DNA of 11,176 nucleotides from Desulfocicer vacuolatum DSM 3385 (GCA_945870015.1 CAMBQS010000073.1:1-11176); one strand, 5' to 3'; positions 1 to 6,452 are shown, counted from the stretch's first letter. Program-made: numbers and translations. Notes: generated by a model from the letters alone, not told the origin.

Positions 1-624
1 AAAGAATCCGTTTCCGGTGACTGAATCGGAAACAGCCACAAGCACCCCTGCAATGGGAGGCATTGACGGTCCGGCAAACAGAAAAATCCGGGTTCCTGCC
101 CAATACCTTGTTGGATTTTTCGTGGTCATCATCAACCGGAAATTTCTGCCTGTTTTTTCATCCTGCATGAAGGAATGATATTTAAACCGATCCTGAACCG
201 GAAAATTTTCTTCATATATTCGATGCATTCTTTTGTGTTTCATCTGCATAGGCCGGAACCGCTTTCCGCCATGCGGCCTGTCCTGAAACACCTTGTTCGC
301 TCTTTGCATCACAGCCTCCGGAATGATCATCTCCCGGGAAAGCCAGTTGGAGCCATCATCCATCAACAAAGCAAAATCCACCTGATAAATCTCTCCATGG
401 CGGGATAACACCGCAGGCCATTCCTTGACCGGAGTCTGTTCAAGATCAAGGGACATCAGCTTTCCGGCTGCCCGGATCCGGTCTGATACCTGCTTTCCCA
501 AAATTGCATAAAAATCCATCTGCGGCTGAAAAAGAAAAAAGGCAACCAATATCAGCACGACCAGGAACAGATTCAGAAAGAACCAGACAAGAATTTTTGC
601 AAACAGGGATGAAAATGGTTTCAT
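1..624 (-). CDS. CpxA-like sensor histidine kinase, N-terminal part (runs off left edge)
   Basis: Reading leftward from the ATG at 624, an open frame of 208 codons continues to the window edge without a stop. The product starts MKPFSSLFAKILVWFF, with a hydrophobic first membrane segment at about residues 8-33, followed by a presumed periplasmic sensor region. Near residue 170 it reads RYWAGTRIF, a pattern seen in CpxA-like sensors. The HAMP, HisKA and ATPase domains would lie outside the window, so kinase identity rests on position and the N-terminal architecture. Its ATG overlaps the stop of the response-regulator gene in an ATGA, implying translational coupling and a shared message. Inferred role: inner-membrane sensor of envelope or metal stress that phosphorylates the neighbouring regulator. 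The divergent CpxP/Spy-type gene supports this reading. The exact signal cannot be read from the sequence. Confidence 0.8.
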   Translation of the reverse strand, partial: MKPFSSLFAKILVWFFLNLFLVVLILVAFFLFQPQMDFYAILGKQVSDRIRAAGKLMSLDLEQTPVKEWPAVLSRHGEIYQVDFALLMDDGSNWLSREMIIPEAVMQRANKVFQDRPHGGKRFRPMQMKHKRMHRIYEENFPVQDRFKYHSFMQDEKTGRNFRLMMTTKNPTRYWAGTRIFLFAGPSMPPIAGVLVAVSDSVTGNGFF

Positions 625-1358
625 GGTAGATCTTCTTCCGGGATACAAAACATGTATCCAGCGGATCGTACGGTTTTAATATAAACCGGATCCTTGGGAT
701 CATCATTCAGCTTCCGTCGAAGCGAAGAGATGTGAACATCAATCGAGCGGTCAAAAACATCATAGCTTCTGCCGGCAACCGAATCCAGAAGCTGATCCCG
801 GGTCAGCACTCTTCCGGCAGCCCGGACCAGACTCACCAGCAGATCATATTCAATGGGCGTCAGATTTAACAGCGTATCTTCCAGGTATGCGGCCCTGGCC
901 CCCGGATGGATCCGGAGATTTCCGGCAGCAATGATTTCATCCCGATTCCCCATGCTGCCGGGTTTGCCGGATCGGTAATATCGACGGGTCACGGCGCGAA
1001 GACGGGCCAGCAGCTCCCTTGTGGAAAAAGTTTTGGGCAGGTAATCATCCGCACCGACCTCCAGGCCCACAATCCTGTCTGTTTCATCTCCTCGGGCGGT
1101 CAGCATCAGCACCGGCATATCCGACTGTTTCCGGAGGGATTTCAGAACCTCAAAACCATCCATGCCCGGCATCATCACATCCAGAATCATCACATGGAAC
1201 TCTCCGGTCAGCGCTTTTTCCAGCCCCTCCCTGCCGGTGTGGACAGCATCCACCTCATACCCCATGGGTTTCAGGTATTCCTGAATCAACCGGCACAGCT
1301 TCCGGTCATCGTCCACCAGCAATACTTTCATCTGGAAAAATATCTCATTTTCTGTCAT
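621..1358 (-). CDS. OmpR/PhoB-family response regulator, CpxR-like
   Basis: This DNA-binding response regulator is the partner of the kinase it overlaps. It has an N-terminal receiver with acidic pocket DDD at residues 16-18, phosphoacceptor Asp60 in ILDVMMPGMDG, the Thr87 switch residue (MLTAR) and Lys109. The C-terminal winged helix spans about 147-240, with the family pattern RSIDVHISSLRRKL and closing RSAGYMF. The Lys is followed by Thr (PKTF) where PKPF is commoner. The start is uncertain. ATG 1358 gives 245 residues and has a weak GGTG upstream. An internal ATG at 1331 gives MKVLLVDDD, the usual beginning of this family, but has no clear ribosome site. The likely target is the divergent intergenic region with repeated TGTAAAG motifs, hence probable control of itself and of the CpxP/Spy-type gene. 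CpxR is the closest match by architecture and context, not by a search. Confidence 0.9.
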   Translation of the reverse strand: MTENEIFFQMKVLLVDDDRKLCRLIQEYLKPMGYEVDAVHTGREGLEKALTGEFHVMILDVMMPGMDGFEVLKSLRKQSDMPVLMLTARGDETDRIVGLEVGADDYLPKTFSTRELLARLRAVTRRYYRSGKPGSMGNRDEIIAAGNLRIHPGARAAYLEDTLLNLTPIEYDLLVSLVRAAGRVLTRDQLLDSVAGRSYDVFDRSIDVHISSLRRKLNDDPKDPVYIKTVRSAGYMFCIPEEDLP

Positions 1359-1445
1359 GATAAGGCACCAAATCCGTCATGAACGGACAATTTGGATAAA
1401 AAACAGTTGTACAGAACCACCTTATTAACTCTTTCTGTGACAAAG

Positions 1446-1527
1446 GTAAACCATTTCACCCTTTCCATGCAATCCACTTTACAGAATCTTTACAATTTTC
1501 CCTGGATTTCAACATCAATTCTTTACA
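1446..1527. promoter_or_regulatory. Candidate CpxR-like binding sites (CTTTACA repeats)
   Basis: CTTTACA occurs exactly at 1477-1483, 1488-1494 and 1521-1527. The first two are 11 bp apart, and the third is 33 bp (three helical turns) from the second. On the opposite strand the close pair reads GTAAA-N6-GTAAA, fitting the known E. coli CpxR consensus of two GTAAA half-sites separated by about 4-8 bases. A further GTAAA lies at 1446-1450 on the + strand. The sites lie between a CpxR-like regulator gene and a CpxP/Spy-like gene, so autoregulation and chaperone induction are likely. Binding itself is inferred. Confidence 0.55.
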
Positions 1528-1550
1528 TCCGGTTTGTATACTTCGATACA
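1522..1550 (+). promoter_or_regulatory. Possible promoter of the CpxP/Spy-like gene
   Basis: Two readings are possible. TATACT at 1537-1542 is a good -10 (five of six) with no proper -35, as expected for an activator-dependent promoter with the CTTTACA box just upstream. Alternatively TTTACA at 1522-1527 is the -35, with a weak GATACA at 1545-1550 after 17 bases. Both start transcription some 35-45 bases before the gene. Confidence 0.35.
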
Positions 1551-1594
1551 AGTCAAAAGGAATTTTTCATAATTTAACAAACAGGAGGTCACAA

Positions 1595-2167
1595 ATGTCT
1601 TTTATTCAAAAAATCAAAAAATGGAATATCGTTATTGCCTTGCTGATTGCCGTCATGTTCTGTTTCCCCGGACTGGCCGGGGCATTTCATGGAAATAATC
1701 ATCAGGGTAAAGGCTCCGGCATGAAAAACAATATGGATTCCGGATGCGGCATCTGGCACAATCAGAAAATGGTCCAGGATCTTGGCCTGAGTGGAGACCA
1801 GGCGAAGAAACTCAAGGAGATGGAGTATACCTGCCGTGAAAAACAACTGCAAATTCAATCCCGGATTGAAATGCTTCAACTTCAAATGGATAAAGCATTA
1901 TCTTCCGACAAGATTGAAGATGGAGAGATTCTCAAACTGGCAAAAGAGATTTCCGGCCTGAGAGGAGAAAAATATGTTCAGAAGATTGAGTCAAAGCTTG
2001 CTTTCAGAAAAATTCTGACTCAGGATCAGATAAAAAAACTGGATCTATACAGAATGAACCATCCACAAAAAGGCCCAGGATCAGGGCATGGAAAAGGAAT
2101 GGGACAAGGACATGGGGATTGCCCGAAAAACAAGAACAGCAGAGGTGCAGATTGTCCAAACAAGTAA
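1595..2167 (+). CDS. CpxP/Spy/ZraP-type periplasmic LTxxQ protein
   Basis: This 190-residue protein has an N-terminal signal peptide: basic start, hydrophobic core at about 12-28, likely signal peptidase I cleavage after GLAGA (residue 30). The mature part is a charged alpha-helical domain with the paired motifs of the CpxP/Spy family, LGLSGDQ (63-69) and ILTQDQ (140-145, an LTxxQ). Family members are periplasmic chaperones or metal-stress sensors; CpxP restrains its cognate CpxA. The ends are unusual: an N-terminal His/Gly stretch (HGNNHQGKG), Cys51 and Cys80, and a Gly/His-rich tail with two DCP motifs (Cys176, Cys187), suggesting metal binding as in ZraP. The start is fixed by a strong AGGAGGT at 1583-1589. 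It is divergent from the regulator/kinase operon and preceded by candidate CpxR boxes. Which subfamily it belongs to is uncertain. Confidence 0.85.
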   Translation: MSFIQKIKKWNIVIALLIAVMFCFPGLAGAFHGNNHQGKGSGMKNNMDSGCGIWHNQKMVQDLGLSGDQAKKLKEMEYTCREKQLQIQSRIEMLQLQMDKALSSDKIEDGEILKLAKEISGLRGEKYVQKIESKLAFRKILTQDQIKKLDLYRMNHPQKGPGSGHGKGMGQGHGDCPKNKNSRGADCPNK

Positions 2168-2200
2168 TCCATTTCATCTGAGCAATTTCTGATCGGACAC

Positions 2201-2229
2201 GGAGGGCCTTATTTCAGCAAAGGCCCTCC
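2201..2229. terminator. Hairpin between convergent genes, probable terminator
   Basis: GGAGGGCCTT (2201-2210) pairs perfectly with AAGGCCCTCC (2220-2229) around a 9-base loop. It sits 34 bases after the stop of the CpxP/Spy-like gene and 7 bases from the end of the convergent deacylase gene, so it could serve both. On the + strand it is followed by pyrimidine-rich TTCTCATCT; there is no true T run on either side. Confidence 0.6.
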
Positions 2230-2236
2230 TTCTCAT

Positions 2237-3907
2237 CTATCCTCTCCGCAGTGCCCGGCCTCCTCTGATGCCGGTCGCAACTCCATCTTCAATCGAAAGC
2301 TCCCCATTGACCAGCAGATGGGTAATACCTTCCGAATACTGATGGGGTGATGCAACGGTTGCATGATCCGTCACCTTCTGCAAATCCATGACTGCGATAT
2401 CCGCATAATGGTTTACCGCAATTTTCCCTCTTGCCTTGATATTGAACTTTTCAGCCGGCAGGCTGGTCATGGAACGGATGGCCTGACGCAAATCCATGAG
2501 CTTTCTGTTGATCACATACTCTTTCAGCTTTTTTGGAAAGGTGCCATAGATACGGGGATGCGGCATGGTCATTCCTTTTGGAATTGTCCAGCCGTCCGAT
2601 GCGGTTATGATATAATCCTTCGGCATCAGGTCTTCCACAATCTTCAGACTCTGTGCATAAAATATCGCCAGCGGTACCGTGTCTTCACATACCATATCCA
2701 CATAGGATTCTTCGGGAGCCCGACCTTCCATCTCGGCAATTTCCGCTATGGTTTTCCCTTCATAGGCGCTGTTTTCCGGATAAAACGTGATATAGGTCTT
2801 CTCCGGTCCCAGGTAAGTAAATACCCGTGCAATCTCATTCCGGATCTGCTGTTTTCCGTCTCTGGTCTTGAACCTTTCCAGAATGCCGCTGCCAGCCAGA
2901 TATTGATTGGGAAGAAGATAGGTCAGTGTCGTTGAACTCAAATCATATGGATATTGATCGGCTGTGATATCCATCCCTTCCATTCGGGCCTGCTCGATCA
3001 GATCCAGAAGCTGGTTTGCAGATACATTTTCAAACGGTGCGCTGATTTTCAGATGGGAAATTTCAACCGGGACTTCCGCCTGTCTTCCGATTTCAATAGC
3101 CTCTTTTACCGCCTCGATCACGCCGATCCGGCCGTCCGGGTATCGTTTCCCGGATTCGTCCCGCACATGAGTGGTGTAGATACCGCCGCATTTTCGGGCA
3201 ACCCGTGCAAGCTCGATCAATTCCGCTGTTGTTGACAGAAATCCAGGTGCATACTCCAGTCCGGTTGAAAGCCCTATGCATCCTTTTTCCATCTCTTCCT
3301 GAACCCTGGCTTTCATGGCTTCCAGTTGATTCCGGGTCAGAATCCGGGGCTGGTTGATACCAAACAATGCTTCCCGAATCACGCCATGAGGTGCAAGCTG
3401 ATAGACATTTGTCCCGAAATCAACGGAATCCACCCGATCCAGCCATTCGTTGATATCCGAGTACCCCCACCCGCAATTACCGGTCACAACCGTTGTCACA
3501 CCCTGATACAGATAGTTGTAGTTCCCTTTCCAGCTCGGCATCAGGTATGCCCCGTATCGTTTCCAGCCCGCCTTCTTGAAGGTAAGATCGCAATGGGTAT
3601 GGATATCGATAAAACCAGGTGTAATGATCTTCTCGTCTGCATCAATCACCGTTGCAGCATCATTGTCCAGATCTCCGATTGCGACAATCCTGTCTCCTTT
3701 TATCCCGATATCGGCGAAATATGGCTTTGAAAGGGTTCCATCATAAATCTGCCCGTTCCGGATCAGGATATCATAAGCATGCTCCCGGGTGATCTGTATT
3801 TGACTGCATCCAACCGCCTGCATGGATGCAGACAACCCAATGGCAGCCACAGCCGTCTGCTGTAAAAAACCACGCCGGGTCGTTCCTGTTTCATTCGGAT
3901 TGTTCAT
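2237..3907 (-). CDS. Tat-exported N-acyl-D-amino-acid deacylase family amidohydrolase
   Basis: This 556-residue metal-dependent hydrolase probably removes an acyl group from an N-acyl-D-amino acid or related amide; the substrate cannot be read. ATG 3907 is preferred because AAGGAG lies 7 bases upstream; an ATG 45 bases further out lacks such a site. A Tat motif TTRRGFLQQ (9-17) precedes a hydrophobic stretch ending at Cys34. The protein is therefore probably exported folded, perhaps as a lipoprotein, though AVGC is a poor lipobox. The amidohydrolase barrel carries HTH at 103-105, Cys145 in TGNCG, His247 in THVRDE, His285 in SHLK and Asp438 in ASDGW. These correspond to the metal and catalytic residues of characterised D-aminoacylase (two His, bridging Cys, two His, Asp). 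A dihydroorotase or dihydropyrimidinase is less likely because of the NCG cysteine. It appears monocistronic. Export would place it on periplasmic substrates such as peptidoglycan-derived or scavenged D-amino-acid derivatives (inference). Confidence 0.88.
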   Translation of the reverse strand: MNNPNETGTTRRGFLQQTAVAAIGLSASMQAVGCSQIQITREHAYDILIRNGQIYDGTLSKPYFADIGIKGDRIVAIGDLDNDAATVIDADEKIITPGFIDIHTHCDLTFKKAGWKRYGAYLMPSWKGNYNYLYQGVTTVVTGNCGWGYSDINEWLDRVDSVDFGTNVYQLAPHGVIREALFGINQPRILTRNQLEAMKARVQEEMEKGCIGLSTGLEYAPGFLSTTAELIELARVARKCGGIYTTHVRDESGKRYPDGRIGVIEAVKEAIEIGRQAEVPVEISHLKISAPFENVSANQLLDLIEQARMEGMDITADQYPYDLSSTTLTYLLPNQYLAGSGILERFKTRDGKQQIRNEIARVFTYLGPEKTYITFYPENSAYEGKTIAEIAEMEGRAPEESYVDMVCEDTVPLAIFYAQSLKIVEDLMPKDYIITASDGWTIPKGMTMPHPRIYGTFPKKLKEYVINRKLMDLRQAIRSMTSLPAEKFNIKARGKIAVNHYADIAVMDLQKVTDHATVASPHQYSEGITHLLVNGELSIEDGVATGIRGGRALRRG

Positions 3908-3967
3908 GGATTGTCTCCTTTGTTTGTCAATTTTCTGTGATACAGAAAGCATACACTAATTCTTGCC

Positions 3968-3997
3968 TTGACAAAATTATTTTAATGAGTGAATGAT
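3968..3997 (+). promoter_or_regulatory. Candidate sigma-70 promoter for the membrane protein gene
   Basis: A perfect -35 TTGACA (3968-3973) is followed after 18 bases by AATGAT (3992-3997), four of six matches to the -10 consensus. It lies about 36 bases upstream of the ATG at 4034. The -10 falls inside the palindrome at 3985-4013. Confidence 0.4.
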
Positions 3998-4013
3998 TTA
4001 TTCATTAATTCAT
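3985..4013. promoter_or_regulatory. Operator-like palindrome, TetR-type appearance
   Basis: ATGAGTGAATGA (3985-3996) and TCATTAATTCAT (4002-4013) form a 12-bp inverted repeat with 10 of 12 positions matching around a 5-base centre. Size, AT content and the TGAATGA/TCATT core resemble operators of TetR-family repressors. It overlaps the candidate -10 of the rightward gene and could also affect the divergent deacylase. No regulator gene for it is in the window. Confidence 0.45.
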
Positions 4014-4033
4014 GAGGATAAAAAGGAGGGCAC

Positions 4034-4657
4034 ATGAATCATCCGGAAGCAACACAAAAGGCATTATCCATATTACGGGACCCCAACACTTTCCAGTGGT
4101 ATATCATCCCGATGCTGATGTTTCTTTTTTACATCTATTTTAACGAATATGACAAAAGAAATTACAAAGGGATTGCAGCGGGTTTGTCACTCTATATGGT
4201 TCACTGGTTTTATGAAATCATCAATGCCCTGATCCAGCATTTCAGCGGCCATGCCCTGTGGACGGTTCCGGAAGGAACCGGATTTCTGCTGCTGGTCGGA
4301 GTGTGTGTAGAAATCAGCATCATGTTTGCCGGAGCTGGGCTTGTATACAGCAAACTCCTGAACAAAAATCCGGGATACAAGATTTTCGGCATCAGCGACC
4401 GACTGTTGATCGGTGTCAGTACTGCGGCGTTTTTCTCGATATTTGAAATCTTTCTTGCCAAGACACCGACCTTCATATGGGTATATCCCTGGTGGGGTTC
4501 ATTCCCGGTTTTCATTACCGTGTATATCCCCTTTTTCGTCATCTCCATGTACAGCTATGACTGGAAACCCGAAACACAGGTCCGGTTCATTGGATCTCTT
4601 GCCGGAATCAATGCAATCATGCTGGTTGTTTTTGCCGGAATCCTGAAATGGATATAG
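4034..4657 (+). CDS. Polytopic membrane protein of unknown function
   Basis: This 207-residue protein has about six hydrophobic segments, at roughly 22-37, 46-68, 82-105, 124-143, 155-173 and 185-204, joined by short loops. I do not recognise a family. Charged or polar residues sit within predicted helices: His57 and Glu61 (MVHWFYEIIN), Glu93 (GVCVEISIMF) and Glu138 (FSIFEIFL), which would suit a transporter, an ion channel or a membrane enzyme. An aromatic-rich loop reads IWVYPWWG (148-155). There is no signal peptide beyond the first helix and no soluble domain. The start is well set by AAAAGGAGGG at 4021-4030. It is a single gene with its own candidate promoter and TetR-like palindrome, and is followed by a long inverted repeat. 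It is divergent from the deacylase; a functional link is possible but unproven. Confidence 0.8.
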   Translation: MNHPEATQKALSILRDPNTFQWYIIPMLMFLFYIYFNEYDKRNYKGIAAGLSLYMVHWFYEIINALIQHFSGHALWTVPEGTGFLLLVGVCVEISIMFAGAGLVYSKLLNKNPGYKIFGISDRLLIGVSTAAFFSIFEIFLAKTPTFIWVYPWWGSFPVFITVYIPFFVISMYSYDWKPETQVRFIGSLAGINAIMLVVFAGILKWI

Positions 4658-4688
4658 ACAAAGCACCCGGACGGATGTAATCATATCT

Positions 4689-4730
4689 TGGATGGGTCAA
4701 TGAAGCATTTCATCCACATTGACCCATCCA
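4689..4730. repeat. Perfect 14-bp inverted repeat after the membrane protein gene
   Basis: TGGATGGGTCAATG (4689-4702) and CATTGACCCATCCA (4717-4730) pair without mismatch around a 14-base loop, starting 32 bases after the stop at 4657. It would form a stable RNA hairpin and may terminate the upstream message or protect its 3' end. No T run follows on either strand, so it is not a standard intrinsic terminator. Confidence 0.55.
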
Positions 4731-4755
4731 TCAAAACCAATATACAAGAAAACAA

Positions 4756-4784
4756 TTGACCTGCGCCCATTTTTGGGTTATCCT
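4756..4784 (+). promoter_or_regulatory. Candidate sigma-70 promoter of the chemosensory operon
   Basis: TTGACC (4756-4761), a 17-base spacer and TATCCT (4779-4784) give five and four of six consensus matches. This would leave a leader of about 180 bases before the ATG at 4972. A second TTGACA at 4912-4917 is closer to the gene but lacks a convincing -10. Confidence 0.4.
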
Positions 4785-4803
4785 GAACCATCTGAAATCG
4801 TTA

Positions 4804-4821
4804 CGAAGCAACATTGCTTCG
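4804..4821. promoter_or_regulatory. Palindrome just downstream of the candidate promoter
   Basis: CGAAGCAACATTGCTTCG is a perfect 8-bp inverted repeat with a 2-base centre, 20 bases after the candidate -10. Its position suits an operator. As RNA it could form only a small 6-bp hairpin with no T run. The binding protein is unknown. Confidence 0.4.
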
Positions 4822-4881
4822 GTCTCATCTGAAATTCATTTATAACCTGTAAAAATAATTACGAATCCAAATCATCTTACA

Positions 4882-4910
4882 GACAGAAAACACCTTACTT
4901 ATTTTCTGTC
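4882..4910 (+). repeat. Leader inverted repeat upstream of the REC-kinase gene
   Basis: GACAGAAAA (4882-4890) pairs perfectly with TTTTCTGTC (4902-4910) around an 11-base loop. The overlapping ACAGACA (4879-4885) can instead pair with TGTCTGT (4920-4926). That would free the 3' arm, and a T8 run follows at 4932-4939. The remainder of 4658-4971 holds no gene that I can support. Confidence 0.35.
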
Positions 4911-4971
4911 GTTGACACTTGTCTGTGTTCATTTTTTTTATTGAAATAAAAAATTTACATTCATAAAACTT

Positions 4972-6114
4972 ATGGAAATCAATAGAAAAGGAAAAGTCCT
5001 GATCATCGATGACGCTCCCTCTGTGGCGAAATTCACCAGTGATGCCTTGAAAAAAGAATATCAGATCCAGGTCGCAACCAGTGGTGAAGAGGCGTTGGAA
5101 ATCCTTCAAACCTATTGTCCGGATATAGTCCTGCTGGATATTGTCATGCCGGGAATGAGCGGGATTGATGTGTGTAAAAAAATTCGCACAAACCCGAATT
5201 TTACTTTCATGAAAATCATCATGGTTTCCAGCAAAACCCAAATTGAAGAACGAATTAAAGGATATGAGGCCGGCGCAGATGATTATATCGGAAAACCGTT
5301 TAAAAAAATGGAAATGCTTGCCAAGGTACGTGTATTTTTCCGTCTGAAACTGGCGGAAGACCAGTTACATGAAATGAACGAAAAACTCAATGAGCAGGTC
5401 CGGATCCGGACAGATCAGTTGATCGATTCTGTGAAGATGGCGGCAATCGGGAAATCAACTGCCGGTATTGTCCATAATTTAAACAATCCGCTCCAGGCAA
5501 TCCTCGGGTATTCCGAGCTGCTTGAATTGAAATTTCCGGACAATGCCCACATTCAAAAACTGAAATCTTCCGCCATGCTCATGAAGGAAATGATTGCCAC
5601 AATCCTGACAACCAGCAGGGAAGAAAACAGCATCAAGGTCGACAATATTGATCTGAATGTACTTTTGATGAACCAGATGGAGATGATGAAGGCAAACAAT
5701 TTTTTCAAACACCAGATAAGAACAAAAGTGGATCTGCAGCCGATCCCCCTGTACAAAGGGATATCTGCTCATTTCAGCCAGAGTCTGGGCAACCTGATCA
5801 AAAATGCTGTGGATGCCATGTATAAAACCGATAAAAAAATACTCTCTGTCCAGACCCGGGCCGGCGAACAAAACATTCAAATCACCATATCCGATACAGG
5901 GTGCGGAATGGCTCCGGAAACCATACAGAAAATATTTGACCCTTTCTTCACCACCAAACCCTTGTCTGCTCCAAATAATGAACCTTCAGGCACAGGGATC
6001 GGCCTTGCCTCCACCCAGGAAATGATTGAGTCCTATGGCGGAAAAATTGAGGTGGCGTCACAGCCCGGTGTTGGTTCCAGCTTTAAGGTAACTCTTCCTC
6101 TGTCCACAACATAA
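4972..6114 (+). CDS. Receiver-histidine kinase (REC-HisKA-HATPase), no sensor domain
   Basis: This 380-residue soluble signalling protein begins with a CheY-like receiver (about 8-122): acidic pair Asp13/Asp14, phosphoacceptor Asp56 in LLDIVMPGMSG, Ser86/87 and Lys108 in GKPF. A coiled-coil linker (about 125-155) leads to a dimerisation helix with His168 in IVHNLNNPLQAILGYSELL. The ATPase domain has an N box (GNLIKNAVDAM), DTGCGM, FDPFFTTK and GTGIGLAS. The residue after the His is Asn instead of the usual Glu/Asp, which assists phosphotransfer in typical HisKA kinases. There are no membrane or sensor domains, so input probably comes through the receiver, possibly from the CheA two genes downstream. 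It heads the + strand chemosensory cluster. No ribosome site is visible before ATG 4972; MEINRKGKVLIIDD is nonetheless a natural receiver beginning. The output partner is unknown. Confidence 0.88.
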   Translation: MEINRKGKVLIIDDAPSVAKFTSDALKKEYQIQVATSGEEALEILQTYCPDIVLLDIVMPGMSGIDVCKKIRTNPNFTFMKIIMVSSKTQIEERIKGYEAGADDYIGKPFKKMEMLAKVRVFFRLKLAEDQLHEMNEKLNEQVRIRTDQLIDSVKMAAIGKSTAGIVHNLNNPLQAILGYSELLELKFPDNAHIQKLKSSAMLMKEMIATILTTSREENSIKVDNIDLNVLLMNQMEMMKANNFFKHQIRTKVDLQPIPLYKGISAHFSQSLGNLIKNAVDAMYKTDKKILSVQTRAGEQNIQITISDTGCGMAPETIQKIFDPFFTTKPLSAPNNEPSGTGIGLASTQEMIESYGGKIEVASQPGVGSSFKVTLPLSTT

Positions 6115-6124
6115 AGGAATGAAT

Positions 6125-6385
6125 ATGAACCTTGCTGTTGAAAAAAAACTGACCATTTATGAGGTTGCTGCAATTCGTGAAAAAATTATCGGTATTCTGG
6201 ACAGCGGTTCCGATCTTCAGATTGATCTCTGCCGAGTGACGGAATGTGATACAGCCGGAATCCAACTTTTGTGCTCGATTCTTCGAACTGTTCAAAAAAA
6301 GAAAGTGCCCATTATAATCCACCCTTTTTCAAAGGCGATTCAGGATACCGCCCGTATTATCAAAGTCGAACTGGAGGCCGGTTAA
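6125..6385 (+). CDS. Single-domain STAS protein in the chemosensory operon
   Basis: This 86-residue protein is predicted to be a STAS fold of the anti-sigma-factor-antagonist (SpoIIAA/MlaB-like) kind: VEKKLTIYEVAAIRE, then the strand LQIDLCRV, then ECDTAGIQLL around residues 40-49. Asp42-Thr43 occupies the place of the Asp-Ser of SpoIIAA, where the hydroxyl residue is phosphorylated by a partner kinase, so Thr43 is the candidate switch site. The C-terminal part (VPIIIHPFSKAIQDTARI) fits the remaining strand and helix. ATG 6125 is chosen because AGGA at 6115-6118 is 6 bases upstream; the in-frame ATG at 6119 abuts that site. The gene starts 10 bases after the upstream stop and precedes cheA. 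Single-domain STAS proteins do occur in chemosensory clusters; a role as an adaptor or output switch is inferred. Confidence 0.75.
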   Translation: MNLAVEKKLTIYEVAAIREKIIGILDSGSDLQIDLCRVTECDTAGIQLLCSILRTVQKKKVPIIIHPFSKAIQDTARIIKVELEAG

Positions 6386-6452
6386 GTGAAACCTGAAAAA
6401 TACCCAAATAAAAAAAACTGAATGGCCTCGAAAACAAATCAAAGGTGAAAAT

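Noticed and set aside
446..706. Open frame of 86 codons on the minus strand across the kinase/regulator junction
   Set aside because: It overlaps both the kinase start and the regulator end in another frame. The ATGA overlap and the domain motifs support the two genes instead.
906..1382. Open frame of 158 codons opposite the response-regulator gene
   Set aside because: It lies wholly antisense to a gene with clear receiver and winged-helix motifs. Its translation has no recognisable domain and no supporting ribosome site.
2363..2935. Open frame of 190 codons on the + strand inside the deacylase gene
   Set aside because: It is antisense to a well-supported amidohydrolase; low-complexity, Cys/His/Phe-rich translation typical of a complementary frame.
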